Assembly: GCA_036504095.1 (NCBI GenBank)
Contig: DASXVS010000042.1
Span: forward strand, 1 to 64,000
DNA length: 64,000 bases
Source: Armatimonadota bacterium
GTDB taxonomy: Bacteria > Armatimonadota > DTGP01 > JAKQQT01
Direction of reading: 5' to 3'
In this document: positions 51,219 through 59,819 of the stretch, in pieces
Layout of the letters: the number at the start of each line of letters is the position of its first letter
Position numbering within the stretch: the first letter of the stretch is position 1
The notes under the pieces: model-generated
What the model saw: only the letters and a program-made list of their open reading frames with translations
Databases searched by the model: none
What the model was told of the DNA's origin: nothing
Position numbers and translations under genes: made by a program

Positions 51219-52148
51219 TTAGCGACCCATGAGCTGGCGCTCAGTCTGGCTGCAGAAGCCGCTCCACCATTCTGCCACGTTCGAACACGCATCGCGAAAT
51301 GTCTGTGAAATGTTCAGTGTTGCCGTAATCTGCTTGCACGCCACGATCCCTGCGCCTTCGGTGGGGCCGAATTTCGCACCACCCGAAAACGTCAAATTGT
51401 ATAGCATATCGTACACATCCTCTACTGTGTTCAGGGCGCCGGGCGGGAAACCCGCGGTGATCGAACCACCACCAAGTAGACCGCCGAACACTGTCACGCT
51501 GTTACCAGTTGAGCAGCCCGACTGGATAGTGCAGTTACCGGAAGCTGTCGCACCAACACCCGGCCCTGCGGAGTATCCGAGGGCAGGACTCTTCCAGGGC
51601 ACGCAGAACCCACCCCCCACGTATGCGTCGACACCTATGTCCCCGTTCGTGTCATACAGGATGTCCACACCTAAAAGGCCACCAATGCCCGGCAAACCGG
51701 CGACTCCTCCCAGGCCAAGGCTGCCTACACGCCCTCCCCCCTTCGCGCTATACCCGCTCGGATCACTCCCGTTCACCGGGTCGCCGCCCACGTACCCGTA
51801 CAGGTTGATGCCGCCGCTATACCCGATGGGATCGCGCGTCAGCCACCGGCCCGTTGCGGGATCGTAGTAGCGGTGGCCGCAGACCACCAGGCCGGTGGTG
51901 GTCTCCGCGTCGGTATAGTAGCCCCACTGGGCGCCGTATTGGAACACGTTGGTGTTGCCGTTCAGCTGGCGCGCGCCAAACGCGTCGAAGCCTATGTTCG
52001 TCGCAACGCCGGACGTGATCTGGTTGGCCGCGTTGCCCTTGCTGTCGAACATGTAGAACGTGCTGGCGGACCCGACGCGACGCGAGACGAGGCCATCGGC
52101 GCCGAAGGTGTTCACGGCAGTGACCGTTCCCGATGCGTTCATCTCCAC
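51219..52148 (-). CDS. RHS cassette 1: longest core fragment and Gly-rich tip
   Basis: 309 residues. The core part is the longest in the array: ASGTVTAVNTFGADGLVSRR, STFYMFDSKGNAANQI, GVATNIGFDAFGARQLNGN, then the standard end. In frame it extends to about 52190 (PGTQPIVEMNASG), where RHS similarity stops. The tip is Gly-rich and weakly hydrophobic (SLGLGGVAGLPGIGGLLGVD, SVTVFGGLLGGGSITAGFP) with several Cys. It may be membrane-active, but this is a guess. Bases 52191-52376 show no gene. Confidence 0.65.
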   Translation of the reverse strand: MEMNASGTVTAVNTFGADGLVSRRVGSASTFYMFDSKGNAANQITSGVATNIGFDAFGARQLNGNTNVFQYGAQWGYYTDAETTTGLVVCGHRYYDPATGRWLTRDPIGYSGGINLYGYVGGDPVNGSDPSGYSAKGGGRVGSLGLGGVAGLPGIGGLLGVDILYDTNGDIGVDAYVGGGFCVPWKSPALGYSAGPGVGATASGNCTIQSGCSTGNSVTVFGGLLGGGSITAGFPPGALNTVEDVYDMLYNLTFSGGAKFGPTEGAGIVACKQITATLNISQTFRDACSNVAEWWSGFCSQTERQLMGR

Positions 52149-52376
52149 GATGGGCTGTGTGCCAGGGTAGTGACCTTCATCGAAACGAACCTCCTCCGAG
52201 CGAAAGAGGCGCCGGGCAACACGTCGTCGGGTTGCGGAGCGCGAAGAAGCATAACGTTCACTTGCTGGAAGGGTATGGCGGCGTTATCGATATAGTCAAT
52301 GCATATATGTTGAGACCCGATTCCGGTGTGGACGGCTGGAGGTCGGGATTGGCTCCAACCCCCAGCCTCTAGACCA

Positions 52377-53402
52377 TCACTTCTGCGCCACCTTCACCCA
52401 CGCGTTCGTCTTCGCGCCTTCGTAGGCCGCTTCCATCACGGCCACGCGGGCGGCGGCTTCGGCGGGCTTCACCAGGTTGTCGTGCGGCTTGCCTTCCAGA
52501 GCGTCCAGGAACTGGGCGATCGGATGGACACCGGCCGGCGGAAGGTCCTTCCACGGCTCTTTCCCGTCGGCGTTCGGCACCTTGTCACTCTTGAAGTAGA
52601 ACTGGCCCTTGAATATGGCCGCGTGGCCTTCGGTGCCGCTGATGAGGAGCGTCAGCGGGTTGTCCACGTCCAGCCACCCGGCCGCCAGGGTGCCGATGAC
52701 TCCGCTCTGGAATTTGAGGAGCGCTTCCCCTGTCTCATCGCAGCCCGGATAACGGTCGGTCACGGCGCGGATCTCGGCGGTGGCGGCTTCAATGCCGCCG
52801 AGAAGCCACATCATTACGTCCAGGGTGTGGGTGCCCAGATCCCCGAACGCGCCCACCCCGGCGATTTTGGGATCGGCCATCCAGCGGTAGTCGGTGTCAA
52901 ACCAGCCGCCCAGGGAACCGTTGTGGCACGTGGAGCCGCGCACGCGGGTGATCTTGCCGAAACTCCCCTTGGCGATCTGTTCCTTCAGGAAAAGGTGTTC
53001 GGGCAGCGTACGCATGAAGTAGCCGGTGGTGAAGATCACGCCGGCTCTTTCGATGGCGTCGGCCATGGCGAAGCTCTCCTTCGCCGTACCGGCGAGCGGC
53101 TTCTCGGCGAAGATGTGCTTTTTCGCGGCGGCGGCGGCGGGCACGAGATCTATATGGCGGTCCGTTTCGGAGTATATCACCGCGCCGGCGATTTCGGGAT
53201 CGCTCCAGATCGTTTCGAGGTCAGTTGCGACACGGGAGCCCAGTTCGCCCGCGTATTTCGCGGCGCGGCCGGCGTCGTGATCCCACACGGCCTTGACGTT
53301 TATCCCGGGGCGTTCCTTGACCATCCTCACGAATTGGGGCGTGTGGATATGCGCCGCGCCGACCAGCGCAACGCTGACTACCTTCTCTGTGGCCACTGGC
53401 AT
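52377..53402 (-). CDS. Gfo/Idh/MocA-family oxidoreductase
   Basis: About 341 residues; ATG at 53402 with GAGGAG close by. The GTG at 53396 has better spacing, and the frame is open to 53420. The NAD(P)-binding fold starts VSVALVGAAHIHTPQFVRMV. EKPLAG holds the conserved Glu-Lys-Pro, and GAFGDLGTHTLDVMMWLLGG the catalytic-type Asp/His segment of the family. Substrates are usually sugars or inositols, so a sugar-catabolic role fits the neighbourhood. It stands alone after the RHS array. Confidence 0.88.
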   Translation of the reverse strand: MPVATEKVVSVALVGAAHIHTPQFVRMVKERPGINVKAVWDHDAGRAAKYAGELGSRVATDLETIWSDPEIAGAVIYSETDRHIDLVPAAAAAKKHIFAEKPLAGTAKESFAMADAIERAGVIFTTGYFMRTLPEHLFLKEQIAKGSFGKITRVRGSTCHNGSLGGWFDTDYRWMADPKIAGVGAFGDLGTHTLDVMMWLLGGIEAATAEIRAVTDRYPGCDETGEALLKFQSGVIGTLAAGWLDVDNPLTLLISGTEGHAAIFKGQFYFKSDKVPNADGKEPWKDLPPAGVHPIAQFLDALEGKPHDNLVKPAEAAARVAVMEAAYEGAKTNAWVKVAQK

Positions 53403-53501
53403 TTCTCCTCTGTGTGACAATTTGCGCGTGCGCCCCGTCTCCGGGAGCGCGCATCACTCCATAATATGGCGGCAGACCGCCACAAAATGGAGGCACACGG
53501 A

Positions 53502-54173
53502 ATGGACGCCACGCTGCGCCCGAGAATCAAGATCTGCTGCATCGGCAGCGAAGAGGAGGCGCGCCTGGCCGTGCTCTGTGGCGCTTCCGCGCTGGGCTTC
53601 GTGTCGCACATGCCCAGCGGTCCGGGCGTCATCTCCGAGGAGTTGATCGCCCGCATCGTGCCCGTTGTCCCGCCTGGTGTGGCAACCTTCCTGCTCACTT
53701 CGGCGCAGACCGCGGAAGAGATCGTCGCCCAGCAGCGGAGGACGCGCGTGAACACCATTCAGCTGTGCGATTCGCTGGATGTGCCGGACTACGCCGCGAT
53801 GCGGGACGCTATGCCCGGAATATCGCTGGTGCAGGTGATCCACGTGACCGGAGAGGCCTCCATTCGCGAAGCCGTGGAGGTCGCGCCGCACGTGGATGCC
53901 ATCCTGTTGGATTCGGGCAACCCCGCGCTGGCGGTGAAGGAGCTGGGGGGCACCGGGCGCCGGCACGACTGGAGCATCAGCCGCCGCATTCGCGAAGCCG
54001 TGGGGGCGCCGGTTTACCTTGCGGGCGGGTTGAGGCCGGACAATGTGCGCGAAGCGATCGCGCAGGTCGGCCCCTTCGGGCTGGATGTATGCAGCGGCGT
54101 ACGGTCGAACGGGCGATTGGATGAGCGCAAACTCCGCGCGTTTTTGGTGGGATGCACGACGGACGGCGGCTGA
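53502..54173 (+). CDS. trpF: Phosphoribosylanthranilate isomerase-like protein (TrpF)
   Basis: About 224 residues from the ATG at 53502, chosen for GGAGG eight bases upstream. Earlier in-frame ATGs at 53466 and 53487 lack this. TIM barrel with IKICCIGSEEEARLAVLCGA (KICG-type start with the catalytic Cys), VNTIQLCDSLDVPDY, AILLDSGN, GTGRRHDWSI with the catalytic-region Asp, LAGGLRPDNVREAIAQVGPF and LDVCSGVRSNGRLDERKLR. It isomerises phosphoribosylanthranilate in tryptophan synthesis. No other trp gene is adjacent. Confidence 0.9.
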   Translation: MDATLRPRIKICCIGSEEEARLAVLCGASALGFVSHMPSGPGVISEELIARIVPVVPPGVATFLLTSAQTAEEIVAQQRRTRVNTIQLCDSLDVPDYAAMRDAMPGISLVQVIHVTGEASIREAVEVAPHVDAILLDSGNPALAVKELGGTGRRHDWSISRRIREAVGAPVYLAGGLRPDNVREAIAQVGPFGLDVCSGVRSNGRLDERKLRAFLVGCTTDGG

Positions 54174-54226
54174 CGGGTTTGATACCCATCAGCCACCGTC
54201 CGATCAGTGTGTTATGCCCGGGTGTT

Positions 54227-54931
54227 TCAGTGCTTGCGGTTGCGGCGCAGGCTCAGCAGGCCGACAGCGCTCGAGGCGAACAGCGCCAGCGTGGAAGGTT
54301 CGGGAACGGGCGGCGTCTCTTTGACGGCCGTGACTTTCACGAAGCCCTTGTCCGCAGCATTAGTAATCCATACATTCGGGCCAATGGTCTCGAATCCGTA
54401 CTGAACGTGATGTCCCGCGGCGGTTGTCTGCAGGCCGATGTTGAATACGCCCGGAACGAGCGGCGCGGTGACCGAGGTCCACGATGAGTAATCCGGCGCG
54501 AAGTCCTTGATGAACGCGACGGAGGTATACGGCGGCACCAGGGAGTTGGCCAGCACCTCGCCCGTAAAGTTGAGAAGCTGTCCGGGCAAGGTGGTGCTGT
54601 TTTCGACGTAGAAGTTGGCGTCCATGGTCTTGTTGCCGGTCCCATCCGCCTTGTACCAATACGCGTCAGCGAGACCATTCGGAGGGCTAATCGTATTCGG
54701 GCTCAGTGTGACCACCGGGCCGGCAAATGTGGCGCGCAGGTCCGCCGTGCCCCACGGGCTGCCCCAAAGGTATCCCCCTCCATCCGACGGAAGGCTGAAT
54801 ACGTTCATGTATCCGAGCCAGTTAGCGCTGGGATCGACCCCGACGGTTACCGACGCGTCGGCCTTGATGGCCGTGCCAAATAGGGCACAGATGGCGATGA
54901 TTCTAACGAGTGATTTCATTTTCTGCATCAA
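54227..54931 (-). CDS. PEP-CTERM protein with GVDPS...GYMN domain
   Basis: 234 residues. After signal peptide LVRIIAICALFGTAIKADAS comes a domain starting VTVGVDPSANWLGYMNVFSL, with TADLRATFAGPVVTLSPNTI, FYVENSTTLPGQLLNFTGEV and HHVQYGFETIGPN. The C-terminus PVPEPSTLALFASSAVGLLS ending RRNRKH is a full PEP-CTERM sorting signal, processed by an exosortase (not seen here). The same domain occurs twice in 55228-56556. The function is probably extracellular binding. Confidence 0.82.
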   Translation of the reverse strand: MMQKMKSLVRIIAICALFGTAIKADASVTVGVDPSANWLGYMNVFSLPSDGGGYLWGSPWGTADLRATFAGPVVTLSPNTISPPNGLADAYWYKADGTGNKTMDANFYVENSTTLPGQLLNFTGEVLANSLVPPYTSVAFIKDFAPDYSSWTSVTAPLVPGVFNIGLQTTAAGHHVQYGFETIGPNVWITNAADKGFVKVTAVKETPPVPEPSTLALFASSAVGLLSLRRNRKH

Positions 54932-55139
54932 TCCTCTCTTTCTCGACAGGTTGAGAGCGCGGGTGACAGACGGATGCGGTGGCTTTTGGTCTGCACGGGC
55001 CCGGATCGATTCGAGAGTACTGCGGTCCGGTTCCGCGTGTTTGTCACTATTGCTCTAACGTGATTTCGCAGCACAATAGCTGCCAACCTGCGTGTCATGC
55101 GCGATCATGAGGTGATTGTTTCGGTATAAGATTGCGAAA

Positions 55140-55164
55140 GGGGGGCAGGAGAACCCTGCCCCCC
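55140..55164 (-). terminator. Hairpin terminator after the two-domain gene
   Basis: GGGGGGCAGG pairs with CCTGCCCCCC (55140-55164) around a short loop, about 65 bases downstream of the stop at 55228 on the minus strand. TTTCGCAATCTTA follows, so it is plausible as a terminator, with a weak T tract. Confidence 0.55.
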
Positions 55165-55227
55165 GTCTATCGCGACTCATGGCGGATCCGGAATCCGGCC
55201 GTCGAGTCGGGGAACCGCCCTTGCGGC

Positions 55228-56556
55228 CTACGGATTTGGATCCTTGGCGTTCACCTTTCGAACGATACGGAGGACGTCGGTGAGCTGGATGCCGGCAGGG
55301 GTTTCGATGTCAAACCGCGTTACATCCGCCGCGGTCGCCGCGGCCAGCCCTCCCCACTCTTTGAGAGCCGTGACCGCTTCGGCCACGGTGTACGGCACGG
55401 CGGCCGCGGTCATCTGTGCGCTGCCCAGTGTAGCAACGTTCGCCAGCTGCGCGGGCGGGCCCTTGGTGTCGAAGCCGTACTGCACGTGGTCGCCAGGGTG
55501 CGTCTGCAGTGTGACGGTAAACGTCCCGTTGACCAGCGGCGCCGTCGCTTCGGTGAACGCGGAATAGCCGGCGTTGAAATCCCGAACGAAGGCGTTGCAG
55601 GAGTACGGGCTCACCAGGGTGTTCGCCAGTCCCTTGCCGGTGAAGTGCACGAGCTTCCCTGGCAGCGTTGTGTCATTTTGCACGTAGACCAGGGCTTCGA
55701 GGGTCCTGTTAGCGGAATACCCGCCCGGGCCCGAAGGGTCGACTTTCCACCATAAAGGGTCCAGTCCCGGAGGGTTATTGACGGAGATGCTGGTATTAGG
55801 GGATGTCGTCAGGACGGCCCCGTTCCATGTGGCGGGAAGGTCAGCCACGGCCCAAACGCTTCCTCCAATGTACGCTCCGCCGTCGGTGGGGAGGCTGAAC
55901 CAGTTCATGTAGCCGATCCAGGCCGCCGCCGGGTCCAAACCCACGGTTACCTCTTCCACCGGTGAAGAGGTCGCCGTAATCTGCACGGATCCGAGTCCGG
56001 CAACCTCGCTCAAGCGGGCATTCGGCCCCTTTGTGGCGAATCCGTACTGAACGTGGTCCCCCGCCGTGGTCTGAAAGTGAATACTGAACGGACCGGGGAC
56101 AACCGGAATTTCCACGCCTGTATGGGTGGAGAAGTCCGGGGCGAAGTCCTTGATGAAGATGACGGAAGCATAGGGGCTCACGAGGGTGTTCGCGATGACG
56201 TTGCCGGAGAAGGTCACATCCTTGCCCGGCAGTGTGGTGCTGTCTTCAACGTAGAAGAGAGCTTCCATGATTTTGTTGCCGGTGCCCGGGCCGGGCCCGG
56301 TCCACCAATAGGGATCGAGCGGGTTAGTCGCGTCGATGTTGGTGTTGGGGGTCAGGGTGAGCGTCGTGCCGTTGAAAGTGGCGGGAAGGTCGGCCGTGGC
56401 CCATGCCGAGCTGAAGGCGGCGGCTCCGGACAACTCCGTGACATTCATGTAGCCGATCCAGGCCTTGGTGGAGTCCACACCGACGGTTACCTGCGCGCTC
56501 GCTCCGGCGGTGCCCAGCAAGGCGCAGATGGCAATGTTTCTGATCAGTGATCTCAT
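55228..56556 (-). CDS. Secreted protein with two GVD...GYMN domains and dockerin-like tail
   Basis: 442 residues with signal peptide NIAICALLGTAGASA. Domain 1 starts VTVGVDSTKAWIGYMNVTEL and domain 2 VTVGLDPAAAWIGYMNWFSL. Each carries STTLPGK/DTTLPGK, ANTLVSPY and GDHVQYGF, homologous to the PEP-CTERM protein at 54227. In place of PEP-CTERM, the C-terminus has ADVTRFDIETPAGIQLTDVL then RIVRKVNAKDPNP, like one dockerin helix-loop repeat, similar to the end of the beta-helix protein at 1925. GGAGGAATAA precedes the ATG. Confidence 0.75.
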   Translation of the reverse strand: MRSLIRNIAICALLGTAGASAQVTVGVDSTKAWIGYMNVTELSGAAAFSSAWATADLPATFNGTTLTLTPNTNIDATNPLDPYWWTGPGPGTGNKIMEALFYVEDSTTLPGKDVTFSGNVIANTLVSPYASVIFIKDFAPDFSTHTGVEIPVVPGPFSIHFQTTAGDHVQYGFATKGPNARLSEVAGLGSVQITATSSPVEEVTVGLDPAAAWIGYMNWFSLPTDGGAYIGGSVWAVADLPATWNGAVLTTSPNTSISVNNPPGLDPLWWKVDPSGPGGYSANRTLEALVYVQNDTTLPGKLVHFTGKGLANTLVSPYSCNAFVRDFNAGYSAFTEATAPLVNGTFTVTLQTHPGDHVQYGFDTKGPPAQLANVATLGSAQMTAAAVPYTVAEAVTALKEWGGLAAATAADVTRFDIETPAGIQLTDVLRIVRKVNAKDPNP

Positions 56557-56862
56557 TTATTCCTCCATGTTGCGTCGTTCTCAGCGAATGTACGAGCCTT
56601 CCTGAGTGTCAGGAGCGCTTTATTGTTCTACATCCGCAATATCGATTTCCGCGTTCGACGGCATCGCCCTCGACGAACGTTCCAACCTGCTCGTTCGCGT
56701 CGGCGGCGCCGGCGTTCTGTTTTCACGAACCGGCCATCGGGTGTAGCCGGGAGATGCCTGTGACGATCTTCAGCGCAGATTTGGAGGTGGAGGTCTGTTC
56801 TGCCGTTCGATCGCTACAGGGGGAGTTTGGAATCTCTCCCGCCAAAATGCGCGGGAGAAGGG
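56557..56862. promoter_or_regulatory. Intergenic region upstream of the two-domain gene, no gene seen
   Basis: 306 bases without a supportable reading frame. It should carry the promoter of the minus-strand gene starting at 56556, with GGAGG just before that start. No clear -10/-35 or operator was assigned. The hairpin at 56835-56858 belongs to the flanking glycosidase gene. Confidence 0.35.
56835..56858 (-). terminator. Hairpin after the agarase-like gene
   Basis: TCTCCCGC (56835-56842) pairs with GCGGGAGA (56851-56858), five bases past the stop at 56863 on the minus strand. AATGC-type loop and no strong T tract. Confidence 0.45.
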
Positions 56863-59001
56863 TTATTCGTTCTTCGGTAAGCTGCCTCCGGGCTGCGCGT
56901 CCAACGGGTGGCCGGACACCAGGCGTGTCGCGGTCGCAGCCAGGTTGGCAGTCCGCACGGAATCAATCAGGTCCCATTTAGGCCTGTCGGTGATATCCAC
57001 CAGGCCAAATGCATAGTGCTCGCCAATCACCAGATTGGCGCCCGCTCCCGGGCCGCGCCCCGTGACGGGCTGGTCGCGGTATTGGAAATAGCCCGCTCCC
57101 ACGCAGTACGGGTTGGCGGCCGCGTCGTGAAGCCAGCGTCGGTAATGCCCGGCGGCATCGCGGTTGTCCTCCGTGGACACCGTCGAATACACGCCGAGGC
57201 CCCGCCGCCCATTTTCAAACGGCGGAAACGAGAACTCGCCGCACAGGATCGGCTTGCCCGCTTCCCGCATCCAGCGGTCCATATCAGGGGTCGAGAACGT
57301 CTCCGAATACAGGTCGTAGCCGAGGACATCGCAATGCGCGGCCGCGAGCGCCCAGTCCGACTGGTTTTCCCACCACCACGGCACAACCCAGAAGCCGAAG
57401 TAGAGATGGTTGGGATCCAGGCCTTTGACGGTTTCGTAGAGGAAACCGTAGTACTTGTCGGCGAATGTATGCCGCATCAACTCGACGTCGGCGTCGTTCG
57501 GTGCCGGCGTGGATGCGTAAAGCTCGTCGCGGCTGCCGGCCGTGATTTTCCATGCCGTCGCGGCCGCCGAGACGTCGCCGCTATAGGTCTTATCGAGGCA
57601 ACTGTCGATGATCGCCCTCTTGGCGGGCGACGATGGCTTCGAGAGTATCCCGGTGATCTCCGATTTCAGGATGATCTCGTCGCGCTCATTGCCGACCGAC
57701 CAGCCTACCAGCCAGGGGTCGGTCTTTCGCGGCTCGACCTGTTTGCGCAAGGTTTCTTTGAAGGCCGCCTGAACCGCGGGGTCGAACACGTCCGGGTGCG
57801 CCGCCAGGGTCGGCACGCCGGGATAGTAGATCACGGCGATGTTCGGCGTTTCCTCAAGGGTTGCGTCGGACCACTTGGACACGCCGGTGAAGCCCCACGC
57901 GTCGAGGCGGCGCCTGATCGCCGGCGCTGTCTTTGCGTACCAATCCGGGCCGTATTTACGGACCATGTTGGCGGTGTAGAACGACACGTAATCGACATTG
58001 TCGTTCCAGCCCCACGGGCTTTTCGCCCAGGCCTGTTCGAAGGCCCCATCGCGGGGCGGCAGTTCGGCGAAGAGGTATTCTCGGCCGGTGACCGGGGTGC
58101 GCTCCCACGCCGCGCGGTCCACGGTGCACAGGCCAACATAGAACAGCGGATTGCCTTCCGGCGAGAGCATCCACCAGTATCCGTTCCGTTTGGTGACGCT
58201 GAAATAGCCGGATTTTCCGCCGGTCCAACCGGCGTCCGTCCGGCCGCCGAACCGATCGAGGCGCGTGGAGCGCACCCATTTGCCGGTATGCGAGGCTTCG
58301 TCGGCAATGGCGGCCTTCAGGTCCGCGTCGCTTTTGACTTTACCCGGGAACTCGGAGTGGACAGGCTGCCCGTAGCGATCCACGAACGGCGCCAGCGTCC
58401 GGATGTCCGGCGCTTTCGTCAGGCGAACCTTGGCGATTACGGTGAGCGTCTCGCCGGACCGCGTTGTCCAGGCGATGCGCTTCGGCGACTGTGGTTCAAA
58501 CATCCGAAGCGCCAGCGTGCCCGGGGTTTGGGCAGGCCAGCGCGCATCCGCCTTGCGTCCCGTGTCCGTTCGGAGCGAGAGGGACGCCTCGTTCACAAGG
58601 TATTCGGCCGGGCTGTTCGCCCATCCGGGCGTTCGGAACGAATCCGCCTTCACTTCGGCCGGTTCGAACGCGCCTTTGCTTTCGCCGATGAGGACGCCGT
58701 CGAGGAAGACCGTCGCCACACCCGGCGAAACGACCGCCTGGATCGTGTAGTCCTTGTCCAACCGCCACGCGGGCGTGTGTTCGATGTAGCGCCACGCCTT
58801 GCCGTCGCCGATTCCCAGCACGATTTTCAAGGTGGCAAGGCGAAGCGGTCCATCGGGAGCGCTGTTTTCCAGATTCAGCGAGAATCCCTTGCAGCGCTCG
58901 AAGTCGTTCTGCTGGGCCAGCCAAACGCGGTTGTCCGATCCCCTCGCGTTCATCGCGAGCGTAGCGAACAGTACCGCGGTTATCGTGGGGCGGCTCGACA
59001 C
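56863..59001 (-). CDS. Secreted agarase-like (GH50/GH86-type) glycoside hydrolase
   Basis: 712 residues, GTG start 9 bases after the prepilin stop. The N-terminal half is a beta-sandwich (FSLNLENSAPDGPLRLATLK). The catalytic half opens GYFSVTKRNGYWWMLSPEGN then PLFYVGLCTV, the typical start of agarase-like barrels. Putative acid/base Glu is in LVGWSVGNERDE. Putative nucleophile Glu is in KPILCGEFSFPPF. A short hydrophobic N-terminus (TITAVLFATLAMNARG) suggests export. It follows the DUF1559 gene directly, suggesting one transcript under nearby LacI control. Confidence 0.78.
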   Translation of the reverse strand: MSSRPTITAVLFATLAMNARGSDNRVWLAQQNDFERCKGFSLNLENSAPDGPLRLATLKIVLGIGDGKAWRYIEHTPAWRLDKDYTIQAVVSPGVATVFLDGVLIGESKGAFEPAEVKADSFRTPGWANSPAEYLVNEASLSLRTDTGRKADARWPAQTPGTLALRMFEPQSPKRIAWTTRSGETLTVIAKVRLTKAPDIRTLAPFVDRYGQPVHSEFPGKVKSDADLKAAIADEASHTGKWVRSTRLDRFGGRTDAGWTGGKSGYFSVTKRNGYWWMLSPEGNPLFYVGLCTVDRAAWERTPVTGREYLFAELPPRDGAFEQAWAKSPWGWNDNVDYVSFYTANMVRKYGPDWYAKTAPAIRRRLDAWGFTGVSKWSDATLEETPNIAVIYYPGVPTLAAHPDVFDPAVQAAFKETLRKQVEPRKTDPWLVGWSVGNERDEIILKSEITGILSKPSSPAKRAIIDSCLDKTYSGDVSAAATAWKITAGSRDELYASTPAPNDADVELMRHTFADKYYGFLYETVKGLDPNHLYFGFWVVPWWWENQSDWALAAAHCDVLGYDLYSETFSTPDMDRWMREAGKPILCGEFSFPPFENGRRGLGVYSTVSTEDNRDAAGHYRRWLHDAAANPYCVGAGYFQYRDQPVTGRGPGAGANLVIGEHYAFGLVDITDRPKWDLIDSVRTANLAATATRLVSGHPLDAQPGGSLPKNE

Positions 59002-59009
59002 CGGGGTTC

Positions 59010-59777
59010 TTACCTGTACTCGGGCAGGAGCTGGGCGGGCATGTCCGCGTAGTTCTGGGCGCAGGCCACGCTGTAGGTTGTGGCCGGGTCAGGCGACCAC
59101 ATCTGCTGCGGCACGTACGTCTTCGCGAGTTTCATCGCCTGCACGTGCGTGTCGGCGAAGATGAAGTTGACCATGCCGCTGTGAGTGGTGAATCCGCCTT
59201 CGGTGTCTTTCAGGCCGGTCGCGTTCCCATGCTGGCGAATCCAGTTCAGGAACGCCTGGTTGCCGGAATAGGCGCGAAGGTCTGAATAGATGGAGCGCGA
59301 TTCGACGAAGAGAATGGTCCCTGACGGGCTTTTAAACGCGGAGGTCGGAATGCCCCTGTTCTGATAGGTGGGGTTCACATAGAAGATATCGCCATTGTAC
59401 GCGTACGAACGAGGGAACCGCCCGCACTCATCGCCATAGCCCTTACCGGACGCCCCAGTAGGAGCCCAGGCGAACCGGTTGCTGGGGCAGATCCATACGT
59501 CCTTGGACTTGATCAGCGGGTCGAGCGCGTCCTTCCAGGTGGGCGATCCCAGGTTCCAGTTGGGCGGGATTCGCTCGGGCGGGAACGTCTCATCGTTATC
59601 GTTTGAATACTGCGTGAGGGCGATTCCGATCTGCTTTTCGTTGTTGATGCAGACGGTGGATTTGGCCCGCTCCCGCGCTTTGGCGAAGACCGGGAACAGG
59701 ATGGCGGCCAGGATCGCTATGATCGCGATGACCACCAGCAATTCAATGAGGGTGAACCCTCTCCGTTGATATTTCAT
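59010..59777 (-). CDS. DUF1559-type prepilin-like protein
   Basis: 255 residues. The N-terminus [20 protein letters not shown] is a type IV prepilin signal (cleavage after Gly, Glu at +5). [20 protein letters not shown] follows, then [13 protein letters not shown], the DUF1559 pattern. The C-terminal motif, usually H-x9-DG, reads [16 protein letters not shown], with Thr in place of Gly. Such pseudopilins are abundant in Planctomycetota and Armatimonadota. It sits upstream of, and 8 bases from, the agarase-like gene, and downstream of lacI. Confidence 0.9.
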   Translation of the reverse strand: MKYQRRGFTLIELLVVIAIIAILAAILFPVFAKARERAKSTVCINNEKQIGIALTQYSNDNDETFPPERIPPNWNLGSPTWKDALDPLIKSKDVWICPSNRFAWAPTGASGKGYGDECGRFPRSYAYNGDIFYVNPTYQNRGIPTSAFKSPSGTILFVESRSIYSDLRAYSGNQAFLNWIRQHGNATGLKDTEGGFTTHSGMVNFIFADTHVQAMKLAKTYVPQQMWSPDPATTYSVACAQNYADMPAQLLPEYR

Positions 59778-59819
59778 GTGTCTAACTCCATTTGGGTATT
59801 CTCTGTCCCGGCCCTAGCG

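Larger units (their letters stand above)
39729..52190 (-). other. Array of ten RHS C-terminal segments, nine with candidate immunity genes
   Basis: Ten times on the minus strand the conserved end of an RHS core appears (YYDPATGRWLTRDPIGY, then GGINLYGYVGGDPVNGSDPSG). Each is followed by an unrelated tip of 60-180 residues, and nine are followed by one small gene. Most core fragments are only 40-70 residues long and several lack a start codon or begin straight after the stop of the previous immunity gene. No full RHS gene is present; the longest core piece is at the 5' end (52190). The layout fits displaced toxin-tip/immunity cassettes known from other RHS loci. Cassettes are numbered 1-10 from the right, in transcription order. 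Confidence 0.85.

Noticed and set aside
56547-56981. Plus-strand frame of 144 codons in the gap before the agarase-like gene
   Set aside because: No ribosome binding site or family pattern; it overlaps the end of the well-supported glycosidase gene on the other strand.
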